Assembly: GCF_022440845.1 (NCBI RefSeq)
Contig: NZ_JAKNTO010000001.1
Location: forward strand, 2,232,001-2,296,000
DNA length: 64,000 bases
DNA from: Ruminococcus sp. OA3
GTDB lineage: Bacteria; Bacillota; Clostridia; Lachnospirales; Lachnospiraceae
Direction of reading: 5' to 3'
How positions within the stretch are numbered: the stretch's first letter is position 1; each line of letters starts with the position of its first letter. Made by a program: the position numbers and the translations under genes. Below the pieces are notes generated by a model. The model did not search any database. It was not told where the DNA came from and was given only the letters and a program-made list of their open reading frames with translations. Positions 1 to 7,789 of this stretch are shown here, in pieces.

Positions 1-744
1 GTGTCTGATTTTACAGGTGCAGGAAGAATGCCGATGTTGATTATTGACTGCCCCTCTGTTGTTAAAAACAGAATGATGTTTTCCGCAAGAGGAGCCGGAA
101 TTCTTGGATTTTCTATGTTTGGCTCTGATAAAGCATATGCACTAAATGATGATATGCAGTTAGACATCGAGAGTATTCAGGCGTTTCTTAAGAAACATGA
201 AGGCAAAAAGATTTTCATGTTTGGCTTTACATTTATGGTATGGCAGCATTTTTATCAAGAACTTGTACGATTGACCGATGAAGGAATTAAGTTTGATCTA
301 TCAAAGGGAATTTTGATTCATGGTGGTGGTTGGAAGAAACTTGTTAGTGAGGCGGTTACTCCAGAGGAATTCCATCAGAGGCTGAAAGATGTCTGTGGAC
401 TTAATTCAATCCACGATTATTATGGAATGGTTGAACAAACTGGATGTATCTATATGCAGTGCGAATGTGGTCATTTACACGCAAGTATCTTCTCTGATGT
501 AATTATCAGAAATCCAAAAGACTTTTCCATTTGTGAGGAAGGAGAAACAGGAATTATTCAGGTCGTATCGGCGATTCCTGAATCTTACCCAGGACATTCA
601 CTTCTGACAGAGGATGAGGGATTTATTCTTGGTGAGGATGATTGTCCTTGTGGAAGAAAAGGTAAATACTTTAAGATTTTGGGAAGACTTAGGAATGCCG
701 AGGTAAGGGGGTGTAGTGATACTTATGCAGCAAAGTTTAAATGA
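1..744 (+). CDS. LuxE-family acyl-protein synthetase (5' end outside window)
   Basis: The reading frame is open from base 1 and the GTG there is probably internal: LuxE-family proteins run to about 370 residues and only 247 are present. LuxE activates a fatty acid with ATP and hands the acyl group to LuxC. Visible signatures are the glycine-rich FSARGAGILGFSMFG stretch near residue 28, an acidic ETGIIQVVSAIPESYPGHS segment near 182, and C-terminal paired cysteines (CECGH near 154, DDCPCGRKGKYFKILGR near 213) typical of the adenylate-forming C-terminal lobe. It overlaps the next gene by 29 bases, so the two are translationally coupled. The family call rests on these motifs and the LuxC neighbour; the acyl substrate is unknown. 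Confidence 0.75.
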   Translation: MSDFTGAGRMPMLIIDCPSVVKNRMMFSARGAGILGFSMFGSDKAYALNDDMQLDIESIQAFLKKHEGKKIFMFGFTFMVWQHFYQELVRLTDEGIKFDLSKGILIHGGGWKKLVSEAVTPEEFHQRLKDVCGLNSIHDYYGMVEQTGCIYMQCECGHLHASIFSDVIIRNPKDFSICEEGETGIIQVVSAIPESYPGHSLLTEDEGFILGEDDCPCGRKGKYFKILGRLRNAEVRGCSDTYAAKFK

Positions 745-1942
745 TTTTAGCAAACTAAATATTCAGTATTCTGTTGGTAGTGGTCCCATCATGAGTGAAA
801 TGCAAAGTGCTCCGGCAAAGGTTCCATTTGCCGAGTCGGTTGTTGAATTTTTAAATGCAGTAGCAAAAGTACTTTTATCGGATAGAGAAGCAAAAAGATA
901 TCCTGATGTAGTAACACTGGGATTTTGGATGAGAAAGGCTTCTATTGAAGAGTTAAAGAAAAGATTTACCCATTCAGATAAATCTATAATGAAACTTGGA
1001 AGGGGTGTTGCTTTTCACATTGCACCATCTAATGTTCCTGTAAACTATGCGTATTCGCTTATTACTGGGCTTCTTTGCGGGAATAAAAATGTTGTACGTA
1101 TTCCATCTAAAGAGTTTGACCAGGTAAGAATAATTAATAAAGCATTCAATAAAGTCTTGACTGATATGCCAGAAATGAAACCATATATTTGTCTTGTGAA
1201 ATATGGTCATGAATCTACAATTAATGATGCTATGTCTGCAATTGCAGATGTTAGGGTTGTTTGGGGAGGAGATAACACCATTAGTGAACTTCGTAAATCT
1301 AAAATGAAACCAAGAGCAGTAGAAGTTACATTTGCAGATAGATACTCGTTAGCAGTAATCGATTCTGATGCGTATTTAACTATTGATAATAAGTCAAAGG
1401 TTGCACAGGATTTCTATAACGATACATATCTGACAGATCAAAATGCATGTACATCTTCTAGAGCTGTTGTTTGGATGGGAAGTAGGATTGTTGAAGCTAA
1501 GGAAGTGTTCTGGAACGAGCTTCATACTTTTATTGATGGCAAGTATATTATTTCAGGCGTTCAAGCAATAAATAAGCTTACTAGCGGATATATATTAGCT
1601 GCAGTAAAAGATGGTGTAAAGAAGATTATATCTAAAGATAACTTGATTATCAGAATGAGCGTGCCTGCGTTGACCGCTGATCTTATGGAACTTAAAGATA
1701 ATTCTGGTTATTTTTTTGAGTATGACTGCAGTAATATTATGGAAATCAGAGACTTTTGCAATGATACAAGATGTCAGACATTATCGTATATCGGAGATAA
1801 GGAGATTGTTAAGCCTCTTGTAATGAGTGGAATTGTTGGTATTGACAGAGTTGTACCAATGGGTAAAACCATGGACTTTGATTTAATATGGGATGGTTAT
1901 AACTTGTATGAAAGTATGACGAGAAACATCGTCTTGAAATAA
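716..1942 (+). CDS. LuxC-family acyl-CoA reductase
   Basis: A 408-residue member of the aldehyde-dehydrogenase-like LuxC family, which reduces an activated acyl group to an aldehyde with NADPH. The likely catalytic cysteine lies in TYLTDQNACTSSRAVVWMG (about residues 238-256), and the nucleotide-binding half carries GRGVAFHIAPSNVPVNYAYS near residue 92. The GTG at 716 has an AGGGGG Shine-Dalgarno five bases upstream; an ATG at 725 is the alternative. It overlaps the LuxE-like gene, which fits a two-subunit fatty-acid reductase. No luciferase genes are visible, so the aldehyde product may serve a lipid or polysaccharide tailoring step (inference). Confidence 0.8.
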   Translation: MILMQQSLNDFSKLNIQYSVGSGPIMSEMQSAPAKVPFAESVVEFLNAVAKVLLSDREAKRYPDVVTLGFWMRKASIEELKKRFTHSDKSIMKLGRGVAFHIAPSNVPVNYAYSLITGLLCGNKNVVRIPSKEFDQVRIINKAFNKVLTDMPEMKPYICLVKYGHESTINDAMSAIADVRVVWGGDNTISELRKSKMKPRAVEVTFADRYSLAVIDSDAYLTIDNKSKVAQDFYNDTYLTDQNACTSSRAVVWMGSRIVEAKEVFWNELHTFIDGKYIISGVQAINKLTSGYILAAVKDGVKKIISKDNLIIRMSVPALTADLMELKDNSGYFFEYDCSNIMEIRDFCNDTRCQTLSYIGDKEIVKPLVMSGIVGIDRVVPMGKTMDFDLIWDGYNLYESMTRNIVLK

Positions 1943-1949
1943 AGGAAAC

Positions 1950-2637
1950 CGGTTAGAAAAGAAGTAATTGTTGGAAATAGTAAAGTTACAATCATAAGAG
2001 CAGATTTTGATGATTTTCCAATAGCTTATGCCCTGCAATTCATCATATAGTAACAGAAATTGCACTGGATGATATAAATCTTAAAAAAGCTGATGGTGAA
2101 GTGATGAATATCAGACAAGGCCTGGTAATCATAGACGCCACAGATCTTTACGCAGGCGATTGCACAGACTGTACAGAGTGTGATTTAATTATTATTACTG
2201 CCGAAAGAGGTAGAAAACCGGGAGAAGCCGGATTAGATTTGAAGAAAGAAAAAGTGAAGATTACAAAAATAGTTGAAGATTTTATCAAATAATATTGTAC
2301 AAGGGATACAATACTTACAATTTCTAATCAGGTTGATATAATTACTCTTAAAGTTGATGAATGGAAGGGTTTTCTAAATGGTATGGTGTTTGAATCAGGT
2401 TATATGCATGAAATTTCTAGAGTTATTTGTTGCATTGCAGGTAATACTTAATGCTAAAGGTTAAACACATTATGGTATCCTAACCTGTGTCTGTTTGATT
2501 TCAGATGTAGTGCTGAATATGAAACCGACTATCGCATCTGTTTCTTCAAGGTTGATGGAAGAATATGATGTGAGAGGTGGATATATAGGTATCTTTATGC
2601 AGTATGAAGTGTACATAATGTTCTGGTTTCCTTAGAT
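1950..2637 (+). pseudogene. ldh: Decayed L-lactate dehydrogenase
   Basis: Pieces of an L-lactate dehydrogenase are recognisable in order across several frames. They are an N-terminal dinucleotide-binding part (IAYAL, then VTEIALDDINLKKADGEVMN), the segment YAGDCTDCTECDLIIITAERG with KPGEAGLDL (2101-2292, the only sizeable intact frame), then ILTISNQVDIITLKVDEW at about 2315-2370, and a C-terminal piece HYGILTCVC with PTIASVSSRLMEEYDVRG at about 2470-2580. Stops and frameshifts separate them, and roughly the middle third, including the catalytic His region, is missing. It cannot encode a working enzyme. The short intact frame 2101-2292 should not be annotated as a separate gene. Confidence 0.8.
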
Positions 2638-2654
2638 GAAAATGAGGAGTAGGT

Positions 2655-3005
2655 TTGGTTATGGTAAAAGGCGTAGGTGTCGATGCATGCGAAATTTCAA
2701 GAATTGAAAAAGCATTGAAGCGAAAGCATTTTAAATATTCAATCTATACGGATAATGAGATAAAAAATGAACACGGTAATGTCAATGAATACTATGCAGG
2801 GAGATTCGCATGTAAGGAGGCTGTATTCAAAGCTTTATCTGGTTTGATGAGGATTGATTTAAGAACAATAGAAACGTTAAGCCTTGAAAATGGAGCACCA
2901 GTTGTAACAATAACTGATCAGATGAAAAGAGCAGGGGTGAATATAATCAATATAAGTATTACAACTGAAGTAAATATGGCAATTGCCTTTTGTATAATAG
3001 AATAA
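2655..3005 (+). CDS. acpS: AcpS-like holo-ACP synthase (4'-phosphopantetheinyl transferase)
   Basis: A 116-residue protein of normal AcpS length. It carries the N-terminal VGVDACEISRIEKAL motif, with the Mg-binding Asp at about residue 9, and the signature YYAGRFACKEAVFKALSG around residues 45-62, where the Glu ligand and Lys sit. AcpS transfers phosphopantetheine from CoA to an acyl carrier protein. The TTG at 2655 is spaced six bases from GAGGAG; ATG 2661 is the alternative. No carrier-protein gene is visible in the window. Its place after the LuxE/LuxC pair suggests a local acyl-transfer pathway, though this could equally be the genome's housekeeping acpS. Confidence 0.8.
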   Translation: MVMVKGVGVDACEISRIEKALKRKHFKYSIYTDNEIKNEHGNVNEYYAGRFACKEAVFKALSGLMRIDLRTIETLSLENGAPVVTITDQMKRAGVNIINISITTEVNMAIAFCIIE

Positions 3006-3111
3006 TTGAATTAAGTAGTTCAAAGTATAATTTGTAGGTGCCAAGTATTAGGGCGTCTTTCTTAGTTCTCGGTTTTCTTATAAGTAACTGTAAAATAAGA
3101 GGCCTAATCTT

Positions 3112-3590
3112 ATGAACGAATTATCCCTGAAAACTCAATTGAACATTCTGAAATGGCTGGATATCATCCATCTTTGCCGGGACAGCGGACTTTCCAACTG
3201 TCGATGATGCGAAGATAATGGTATTCAACTTAAAAGCTATTACTACTGGCTTTCAGAAATTCGAAAACTGGAAATTGAAAATATTACAAGAAAATCATCT
3301 GTTTTATCAACACTGCAGTCCGCAATAATCAGCTTCAATGCCAATGGCATTTGCTGAAATTTCTATGGAAAGAAATCATTCTTACAAATTAGTTTTGATT
3401 ACAATTTATATAGGTAACGCAGTCATCGAAATTCCGGTTCCAAAGAGTCTGTTCTTCTATGCGGACGTAAATGCAACCGATTGAATGCACTGTACTGGGA
3501 AGGTGATGGATTTGTCCTTCTATTATAAATGCCTGAAAAACGATCGGTTTCAATGACCACGCTCACAAGAGGAATTCCAGCAGATTTCTG
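3112..3590 (+). pseudogene. IS66-family transposition gene remnants
   Basis: The first part, from ATG 3112, reads like the small IS66 protein with a helix-turn-helix: LKTQLNILKWLDIIHLCRDSGLSN, then a stop, then NGIQLKSYYYWLSEIRKLE. About 3440-3580, across two frames, gives a TnpB-like segment LLCGRKCNRLNALYWEGDGF followed after a frameshift by YKCLKNDRFQ, a hallmark of the IS66 accessory protein. Stops and frameshifts make it non-functional, and no tnpC transposase is present. The stretch 3006-3111 holds nothing I recognise. The remnant marks the boundary just before switch 1. Confidence 0.7.
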
Positions 3591-3614
3591 AACAAGTTTA
3601 CCGTATATGATTAC

Positions 3615-3676
3615 AAAAAGACATTTATTTTGCAACTCAGGCTCTGATGCCGGGTACACAAAATAAATGTCTTTTT
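3615..3676. terminator. Bidirectional terminator outside IR-L of switch 1
   Basis: A perfect 18-bp stem (3615-3632 with 3659-3676) starts with five A's and ends in a T-run, so it can act as an intrinsic terminator on both strands. It sits 20 bases left of the inverted repeat. In the drawn orientation it would stop the leftward transcript from the promoter at 3757-3784. The same arrangement occurs at switch 2. Confidence 0.8.
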
Positions 3677-3696
3677 TTCGTTTATCACATAAACAA

Positions 3697-3715
3697 TTCT
3701 TAGAGTAGAGTACTC
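3697..3715 (+). repeat. Switch 1 inverted repeat, left copy (IR-L1)
   Basis: A 19-bp sequence reading ttcttagagtagagtactc that is repeated exactly, in inverse orientation, at 5148-5166. Its centre is an imperfect dyad, AGAGT-N5-ACTCT, of the arm-spacer-arm type used by tyrosine recombinases. The pair flanks the recombinase gene and an outward promoter. Confidence 0.9.
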
Positions 3716-3756
3716 TAAACATGAAAATAATGTCGATTAATATACACTACTCATCT

Positions 3757-3784
3757 ATTATAACCTATTTTCAATAGATTTCAA
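3757..3784 (-). promoter_or_regulatory. Outward promoter on invertible segment 1 (drawn facing away from loaP)
   Basis: On the minus strand, TTGAAA (3784-3779) and a consensus TATAAT (3762-3757) are separated by 16 bp, giving a likely start near 3750. As drawn it fires leftward through IR-L into the terminator at 3615-3676. After inversion it would fire rightward through IR-R into loaP and operon 1. Confidence 0.78.
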
Positions 3785-3942
3785 TACTAATTTCATATAA
3801 TTGCTATCTTGGTTTTTGCAAATCCAAACAAAAACAGATCGATTTATCTAAAAACTTATTTTTATATTATGATATTCTCAATTATGATGAACAAAATAGT
3901 TGTATTCATCGTCAAATCCTAGTCAAAGAGAGGGAGAATCAT

Positions 3943-5067
3943 ATGCCGAGAAGAGGAGAAAACATTTATAAACGCAAAGATGGGAGATGGGAAGGGAGAT
4001 ACATTAGAGATTATGATTTATCCGGGAAAGCACGATACGGATATCTTTATGCTAAAACCTACATGGAAGTAAAAAGTAAGTTACATACGGTGAAATTTGA
4101 AAAAAACAAATACAAAGACCTGATAACAGAGATACGTTTCAGCGAAATGTTAGATCAGTGGTTGTTGAATATAAAGCCTCAGATTAAAGACTCTTCTTAT
4201 ATTAAATACTACAACATTATAAAAAATCACATACGTCCTGATCTGGGGAATCTTACTGTTGCAGAAATAACAAATTCTAAATTAGAGGATTATGTAAGAT
4301 ATCTGTTTGAATATGGGAAAAAGAACGGACATGGTAATATGGCTCCGAAATCTGTAAAAGATATTTTGGCAGTGGTGAAACTAGTGCAGGAGTTTGGAAT
4401 AAGAAGAAACTGTCATCTGCCGTGCCGGGTTCAGAATATCAGGATAAAGTCCGAAGTAAAGGATATTACCATCTTAAATTTGCCTGATCAAAAACGCTTG
4501 GAACGGTATCTGTTGAGCCAGGACAACCGTGTTTGCGATGGTATTTTACTAAGCCTGTATTCTGGTATACGAATCGGGGAGCTGTGTGCTCTTAGATGGG
4601 GAAATATTCTCTGTGAAGATGGTATTATTCAAATACGCTGTACGATGCAGAGGATACAATCTTTGGATGAGCCGGAAACTGCTGGACCCAGAACGAAAAT
4701 TCTGATTTCTACGCCTAAGAGTAAATGTTCAAATAGAGATATTCCGCTGCCCGATTTTTTAAAAAAACACATAAAGGATATTTCAGGTCCTGCACCAAGC
4801 TGCTTTTTTTTGACAGGCAGTGAACAATACGTAGAACCGCGTTGCATGAGTAATCAATTAAAAAATATATTAAAAATTTTAAACATTCCCGATGTAAATT
4901 TTCATGTTCTTCGGCATACTTTTGCGACAAGATGCATTGAAAATAACTTTGATATAAAAGCCTTGAGTGAAATTCTGGGACATTCCAGCGTAAATATTAC
5001 GCTGAACCGTTATGTACACACATCGTTAGAACAGAAACGCAGAAATATGAAAAAACTAAATTTATAA
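3943..5067 (+). CDS. Tyrosine recombinase (phage-integrase family), switch 1
   Basis: A 374-residue site-specific recombinase. The N-terminus (about residues 1-50, RRGENIYKRKDGRWEGRYI) looks like the AP2-like arm-binding domain of Tn916-type integrases, followed by a core-binding SAM-like domain (about 65-165) and the catalytic domain. Catalytic residues are visible: Arg in SGIRIGELCALRW, HxxR in HVLRHTFATRC, His in LGHSSVNITL and the nucleophilic Tyr in NRYVHTS near the C-terminus. A good Shine-Dalgarno (agagagggag) precedes ATG 3943. The gene lies wholly between two inverted repeats, so its job is most likely inversion of its own segment rather than integration; no excisionase or phage genes accompany it. 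Confidence 0.9.
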   Translation: MPRRGENIYKRKDGRWEGRYIRDYDLSGKARYGYLYAKTYMEVKSKLHTVKFEKNKYKDLITEIRFSEMLDQWLLNIKPQIKDSSYIKYYNIIKNHIRPDLGNLTVAEITNSKLEDYVRYLFEYGKKNGHGNMAPKSVKDILAVVKLVQEFGIRRNCHLPCRVQNIRIKSEVKDITILNLPDQKRLERYLLSQDNRVCDGILLSLYSGIRIGELCALRWGNILCEDGIIQIRCTMQRIQSLDEPETAGPRTKILISTPKSKCSNRDIPLPDFLKKHIKDISGPAPSCFFLTGSEQYVEPRCMSNQLKNILKILNIPDVNFHVLRHTFATRCIENNFDIKALSEILGHSSVNITLNRYVHTSLEQKRRNMKKLNL

Positions 5068-5100
5068 ATTTTTGTTTTCCGTCAGGAAACTGGTCAGAAC

Positions 5101-5143
5101 AGGGCCGGAAGTGCTGAGAAACTCAGTATTTCCGGCCCTTTTT
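5101..5143 (+). terminator. Intrinsic terminator after recombinase 1
   Basis: AGGGCCGGAA pairs with TTCCGGCCCT around a partly paired loop (CTGAG/CTCAG), followed by a run of T. It lies inside the invertible segment just before IR-R. As drawn it should stop recombinase transcripts from reaching loaP; after inversion it would lie at the far left end. Confidence 0.85.
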
Positions 5144-5147
5144 CTTT

Positions 5148-5166
5148 GAGTACTCTACTCTAAGAA
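5148..5166 (-). repeat. Switch 1 inverted repeat, right copy (IR-R1)
   Basis: The exact inverse complement of 3697-3715, ending 13 bases before the homologous first codon of loaP. Recombination here keeps the loaP frame: codons running through this repeat are in frame with loaP. Confidence 0.9.
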
Positions 5167-5179
5167 AGAAGGTGGCATT

Positions 5180-5686
5180 ATCTGGCTAGGTATTTCATGC
5201 CCTGAGAAAAACCAGGAGGAATATATCCGTCGTCTCAGGGAAAATATAGATCAATCGATTTTACAGGATGTATTCGTGCTTTCCTATGAATGTCTGAAAA
5301 AGTATGAAGGACAATGGCATCTGGAACGACTGCCTCTATTTCCAGGATATGTATTTCTCGAAAGCAATATGCCTAAAAAATTGATCTCATGCATAGAAAA
5401 TCATCCATATATATGTGCAGGATTGGATAGTGAAGCGGAGCTTATGGTGTTAAAACCGGAGGAAGAAGAGTTGCTGAAGAAGTTGTATGGTCCGGAACAT
5501 CATCTGGCGATGTCGAGAGGAGTCATCAGGGAAGGTATCACCTATGTGACGGAGGGTCCACTGATGGGCAGGGAAAATATGATTCGGAAAATAGACCGTC
5601 ATAAGAGAATTGCCAGGCTGGGTGAGGGAGTGTCCAATCATGAGAAGGAAATTAAGGCTGGCCTGGAGATTATTTTGAAAAGTTAA
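5180..5686 (+). CDS. loaP: LoaP-type NusG paralogue (processive antiterminator), first copy, no ATG as drawn
   Basis: A specialised NusG that lets RNA polymerase read through terminators in long operons. The NGN domain shows YEGQWHLERLPLFPGYVFLES, and the C-terminal KOW part shows VTEGPLMGRENMIRKIDRHK. From codon 5180 (ATC) to the stop it has 168 residues, exactly the length of the second copy, whose ATG-TGG start aligns with ATC-TGG here. The frame is open up to a TGA at 5147-5149 with no ATG; the first ordinary start is GTG 5276, which would remove about 32 residues including the first NGN strand. An AAGGTG Shine-Dalgarno lies five bases before 5180. After inversion an ATG would enter in frame, giving an N-terminus MFRVLYSKKEGG before IIWLG. 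It is followed 54 bases later by operon 1. Confidence 0.85.
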   Translation: MWLGISCPEKNQEEYIRRLRENIDQSILQDVFVLSYECLKKYEGQWHLERLPLFPGYVFLESNMPKKLISCIENHPYICAGLDSEAELMVLKPEEEELLKKLYGPEHHLAMSRGVIREGITYVTEGPLMGRENMIRKIDRHKRIARLGEGVSNHEKEIKAGLEIILKS

Positions 5687-5740
5687 GGAATAAAGGAATA
5701 TGCCATTAACAAATAAGGTGAAACACAAGGAGATAAACAG

Positions 5741-6994
5741 ATGAAATTTGCTGGATTTTCGGAAAAAGTTTGGCTTAGTTCACCCACTATGCACGGACCG
5801 GAGCTCAAATATGTTACGGAGGCATATGAGACGAACTGGATGTCTACGGTGGGCGCAAATATCAATGAACTGGAACGGATTGCCTGCGAAAAAACAGGAT
5901 GTAAATACAGTGTTGCGTTATCTTCAGGAACTGCTGCTCTGCATATGGCTGTGAAGCTGGCGGACGTGAAGCCGGGGGATAGGGTGTTCTGCTCGGATAT
6001 GACGTTTGACGCCACGGTCAATCCGGTGGTGTATGAGGGCGGAGTACCGATCTTTATCGATACTGAGTATGACACCTGGAACATGGATCCAAATGCTTTG
6101 GAGAAAGCATTTGAACTTTATCCGGACGTGCGAGTCGTGGTATTTGCACATCTGTACGGAACTCCCGGCAAGGTTGATGAGATCAGAGATATTTGTGCAA
6201 AACATAATGCAGTGATCATCGAAGACGCGGCGGAATCTCTGGGAGCCACATATAAAGGCGTGCAGACGGGGACATTTGGATCTTATAACGCGATCTCATT
6301 TAATGGAAATAAAATCATCACGGGATCGGCCGGCGGTATGCTGCTTACCGATGATCAGGAGGCGGCGGACAAGGTCAGGAAATGGTCCACTCAGGCGAGG
6401 GAACAGGCGCCGTGGTACCAGCATGAGGAGCTGGGTTATAACTACCGCATGAGCAATGTGATCGCGGGGGTGGTGAGGGGACAGTTTCCTTATCTGGATG
6501 AACACATCGCGCAGAAAAAGGTGATTTATGAGCGATATAAGGAAGGATTCAGAGATTTACCGGTGATGATGAATCCATTTGATGATGAAAATTCGGAGCC
6601 TAATTATTGGCTGTCCTGTCTGTTAATTATCCCGGAAGCGATGTGTAAGCAGGTGCGTGGAGAACAGGAGGTACTCTATGTGAGTGAACCCGGAAAGAGC
6701 TGCCCGACGGAGATTCTGGAAACTCTGGCGAAATATAACGCGGAGGGAAGGCCTGTATGGAAACCGATGCATATGCAGCCGATTTACAGAAGCAACGGAT
6801 TTGTCACCCGTGATGGCGATGGAAGGGCTAAGACGAATGCTTATATTGGTGGCGGGAGCGTTGGGGCTGATGGATTGCCGCTGGATGTGGGGATGGATAT
6901 TTTCCACAGGGGATTGTGTCTGCCGAGTGATAATAAGATGACGGCGGAGCAGCAGGATGTGGTGAGTGAGATTGTTAAGCGTTGTTTTGAGTAA
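5741..6994 (+). CDS. DegT/DnrJ/EryC1 sugar aminotransferase
   Basis: A 417-residue PLP-dependent nucleotide-sugar aminotransferase that converts a keto-sugar nucleotide to an amino sugar, using glutamate as usual donor. The N-terminal LSSPTMHGPELKYV, the SSGTAALHMAV phosphate-binding loop near residue 66, DAAESLGA near 162 and the Schiff-base lysine in SFNGNKIITGSAGG near 190 are all present. A clear Shine-Dalgarno (aaggagat) precedes ATG 5741. It is the first structural gene after loaP, as is an aminotransferase in operon 2. It most resembles the PglE/PseC-like 4-aminotransferases, but the sugar is not determined. Its base composition is less AT-rich than the genes that follow. Confidence 0.9.
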   Translation: MKFAGFSEKVWLSSPTMHGPELKYVTEAYETNWMSTVGANINELERIACEKTGCKYSVALSSGTAALHMAVKLADVKPGDRVFCSDMTFDATVNPVVYEGGVPIFIDTEYDTWNMDPNALEKAFELYPDVRVVVFAHLYGTPGKVDEIRDICAKHNAVIIEDAAESLGATYKGVQTGTFGSYNAISFNGNKIITGSAGGMLLTDDQEAADKVRKWSTQAREQAPWYQHEELGYNYRMSNVIAGVVRGQFPYLDEHIAQKKVIYERYKEGFRDLPVMMNPFDDENSEPNYWLSCLLIIPEAMCKQVRGEQEVLYVSEPGKSCPTEILETLAKYNAEGRPVWKPMHMQPIYRSNGFVTRDGDGRAKTNAYIGGGSVGADGLPLDVGMDIFHRGLCLPSDNKMTAEQQDVVSEIVKRCFE

Positions 6995-7015
6995 AATCCG
7001 TGTTGGAGTAATGAT

Positions 7016-7780
7016 ATGAATAAGAAAAGCGCAGCAATCGCTGCTGTTATTGGATCGGGTGTCGGAAGCGTTGCTTATCTCATTAGAAAGAACGCAAAAA
7101 ACAAACAGAAGAAAGAGCAGGAGATCTCACATAAAAAGAGCTTTTATGAAAAACACATAAAACGGTCGCAGGATTTTTGCTGCGCGTTACTTGCTGTACT
7201 TATTCTGTCACCGGTAATGGCAGTTACCGCAATGCTGGTCCGCATTAAATTAGGGTCACCGGTGATCTTCAGACAAAAGCGTCCGGGGCTGCATGGAGAA
7301 ATTTTTACCTTATATAAGTTCCGTACCATGACGGATGAGAGAGATGAAAGCGGCGAACTGCAATCGGACGAAGTCAGACTCACTTCTTTTGGAAAATGGC
7401 TCCGTTCCACATCTCTTGATGAGCTGCCGGAATTGATCAATATCCTCAAAGGCGACATGGCGGTTGTTGGTCCAAGGCCACTCTTGATAAAATATCTTCC
7501 TTATTATAATTCATTACAGGCAAGAAGGCATGAAGTAAAACCTGGATTTACTGGATATGCACAGGTGCATGGTAGAAATGCGGTTACATGGGAAGAAAAA
7601 TTTGATATGGATGTACATTATGTTGACAATATTTCTTTTTTAGGAGATTGGAAAATTATCTTTCAGACAGTGAAAACTGTGTTGAAGCGCGAAGGAATTT
7701 CATCGGCTACTTCAGCTACCATGGAAGATTTTGCAGATTATGTAAAGATAAAGCACATGAGGAATAATGTGGAGGTGTAA
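7016..7780 (+). CDS. Phosphoglycosyl transferase (WbaP/PglC-type bacterial sugar transferase)
   Basis: Starts a polysaccharide repeat unit by moving a sugar-phosphate from a nucleotide sugar to undecaprenyl phosphate at the membrane. There is a membrane hydrophobic stretch near residues 50-72, the conserved GSPVIFRQKRPGLHG and TLYKFRTMTDE around 80-105, and the catalytic-domain signature TSLDELPELINILKGDMAVVGPRPLL near 132-157. The extra N-terminus (AAIAAVIGSGVGSVAYLIRK) is a second hydrophobic segment of unclear role. At 254 residues it is slightly longer than the minimal catalytic form. It is the presumed initiating enzyme of operon 1; operon 2 has its own. Confidence 0.92.
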   Translation: MNKKSAAIAAVIGSGVGSVAYLIRKNAKNKQKKEQEISHKKSFYEKHIKRSQDFCCALLAVLILSPVMAVTAMLVRIKLGSPVIFRQKRPGLHGEIFTLYKFRTMTDERDESGELQSDEVRLTSFGKWLRSTSLDELPELINILKGDMAVVGPRPLLIKYLPYYNSLQARRHEVKPGFTGYAQVHGRNAVTWEEKFDMDVHYVDNISFLGDWKIIFQTVKTVLKREGISSATSATMEDFADYVKIKHMRNNVEV

Positions 7781-7789
7781 GGAGTAAAA

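Larger units (their letters stand above)
3716..5147. other. Invertible DNA segment of switch 1 (presumed)
   Basis: About 1.43 kb between exact 19-bp inverted repeats. Left to right as drawn it holds a leftward promoter, the tyrosine recombinase gene and an intrinsic terminator. Inversion would turn the promoter toward loaP and place an in-frame ATG (now on the minus strand at 3722-3720) upstream of the loaP frame. The structure is read directly; that inversion occurs is inferred from it. Confidence 0.8.

Noticed and set aside
2101-2292. 63-residue frame as a novel small protein
   Set aside because: It matches the interior of L-lactate dehydrogenase and is flanked by further LDH fragments in other frames.
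3423-3722. 99-codon minus-strand frame beginning MFRVLYSK left of switch 1
   Set aside because: Not a gene on its own: it runs through the terminator stem and IS66 debris. Its start codon matters only as the ATG that inversion would join to loaP.
3943-5067. Integrated phage or conjugative element headed by the integrase
   Set aside because: No excisionase, replication, capsid or conjugation genes are near either recombinase; exact inverted (not direct) repeats flank each gene, which fits inversion rather than integration.
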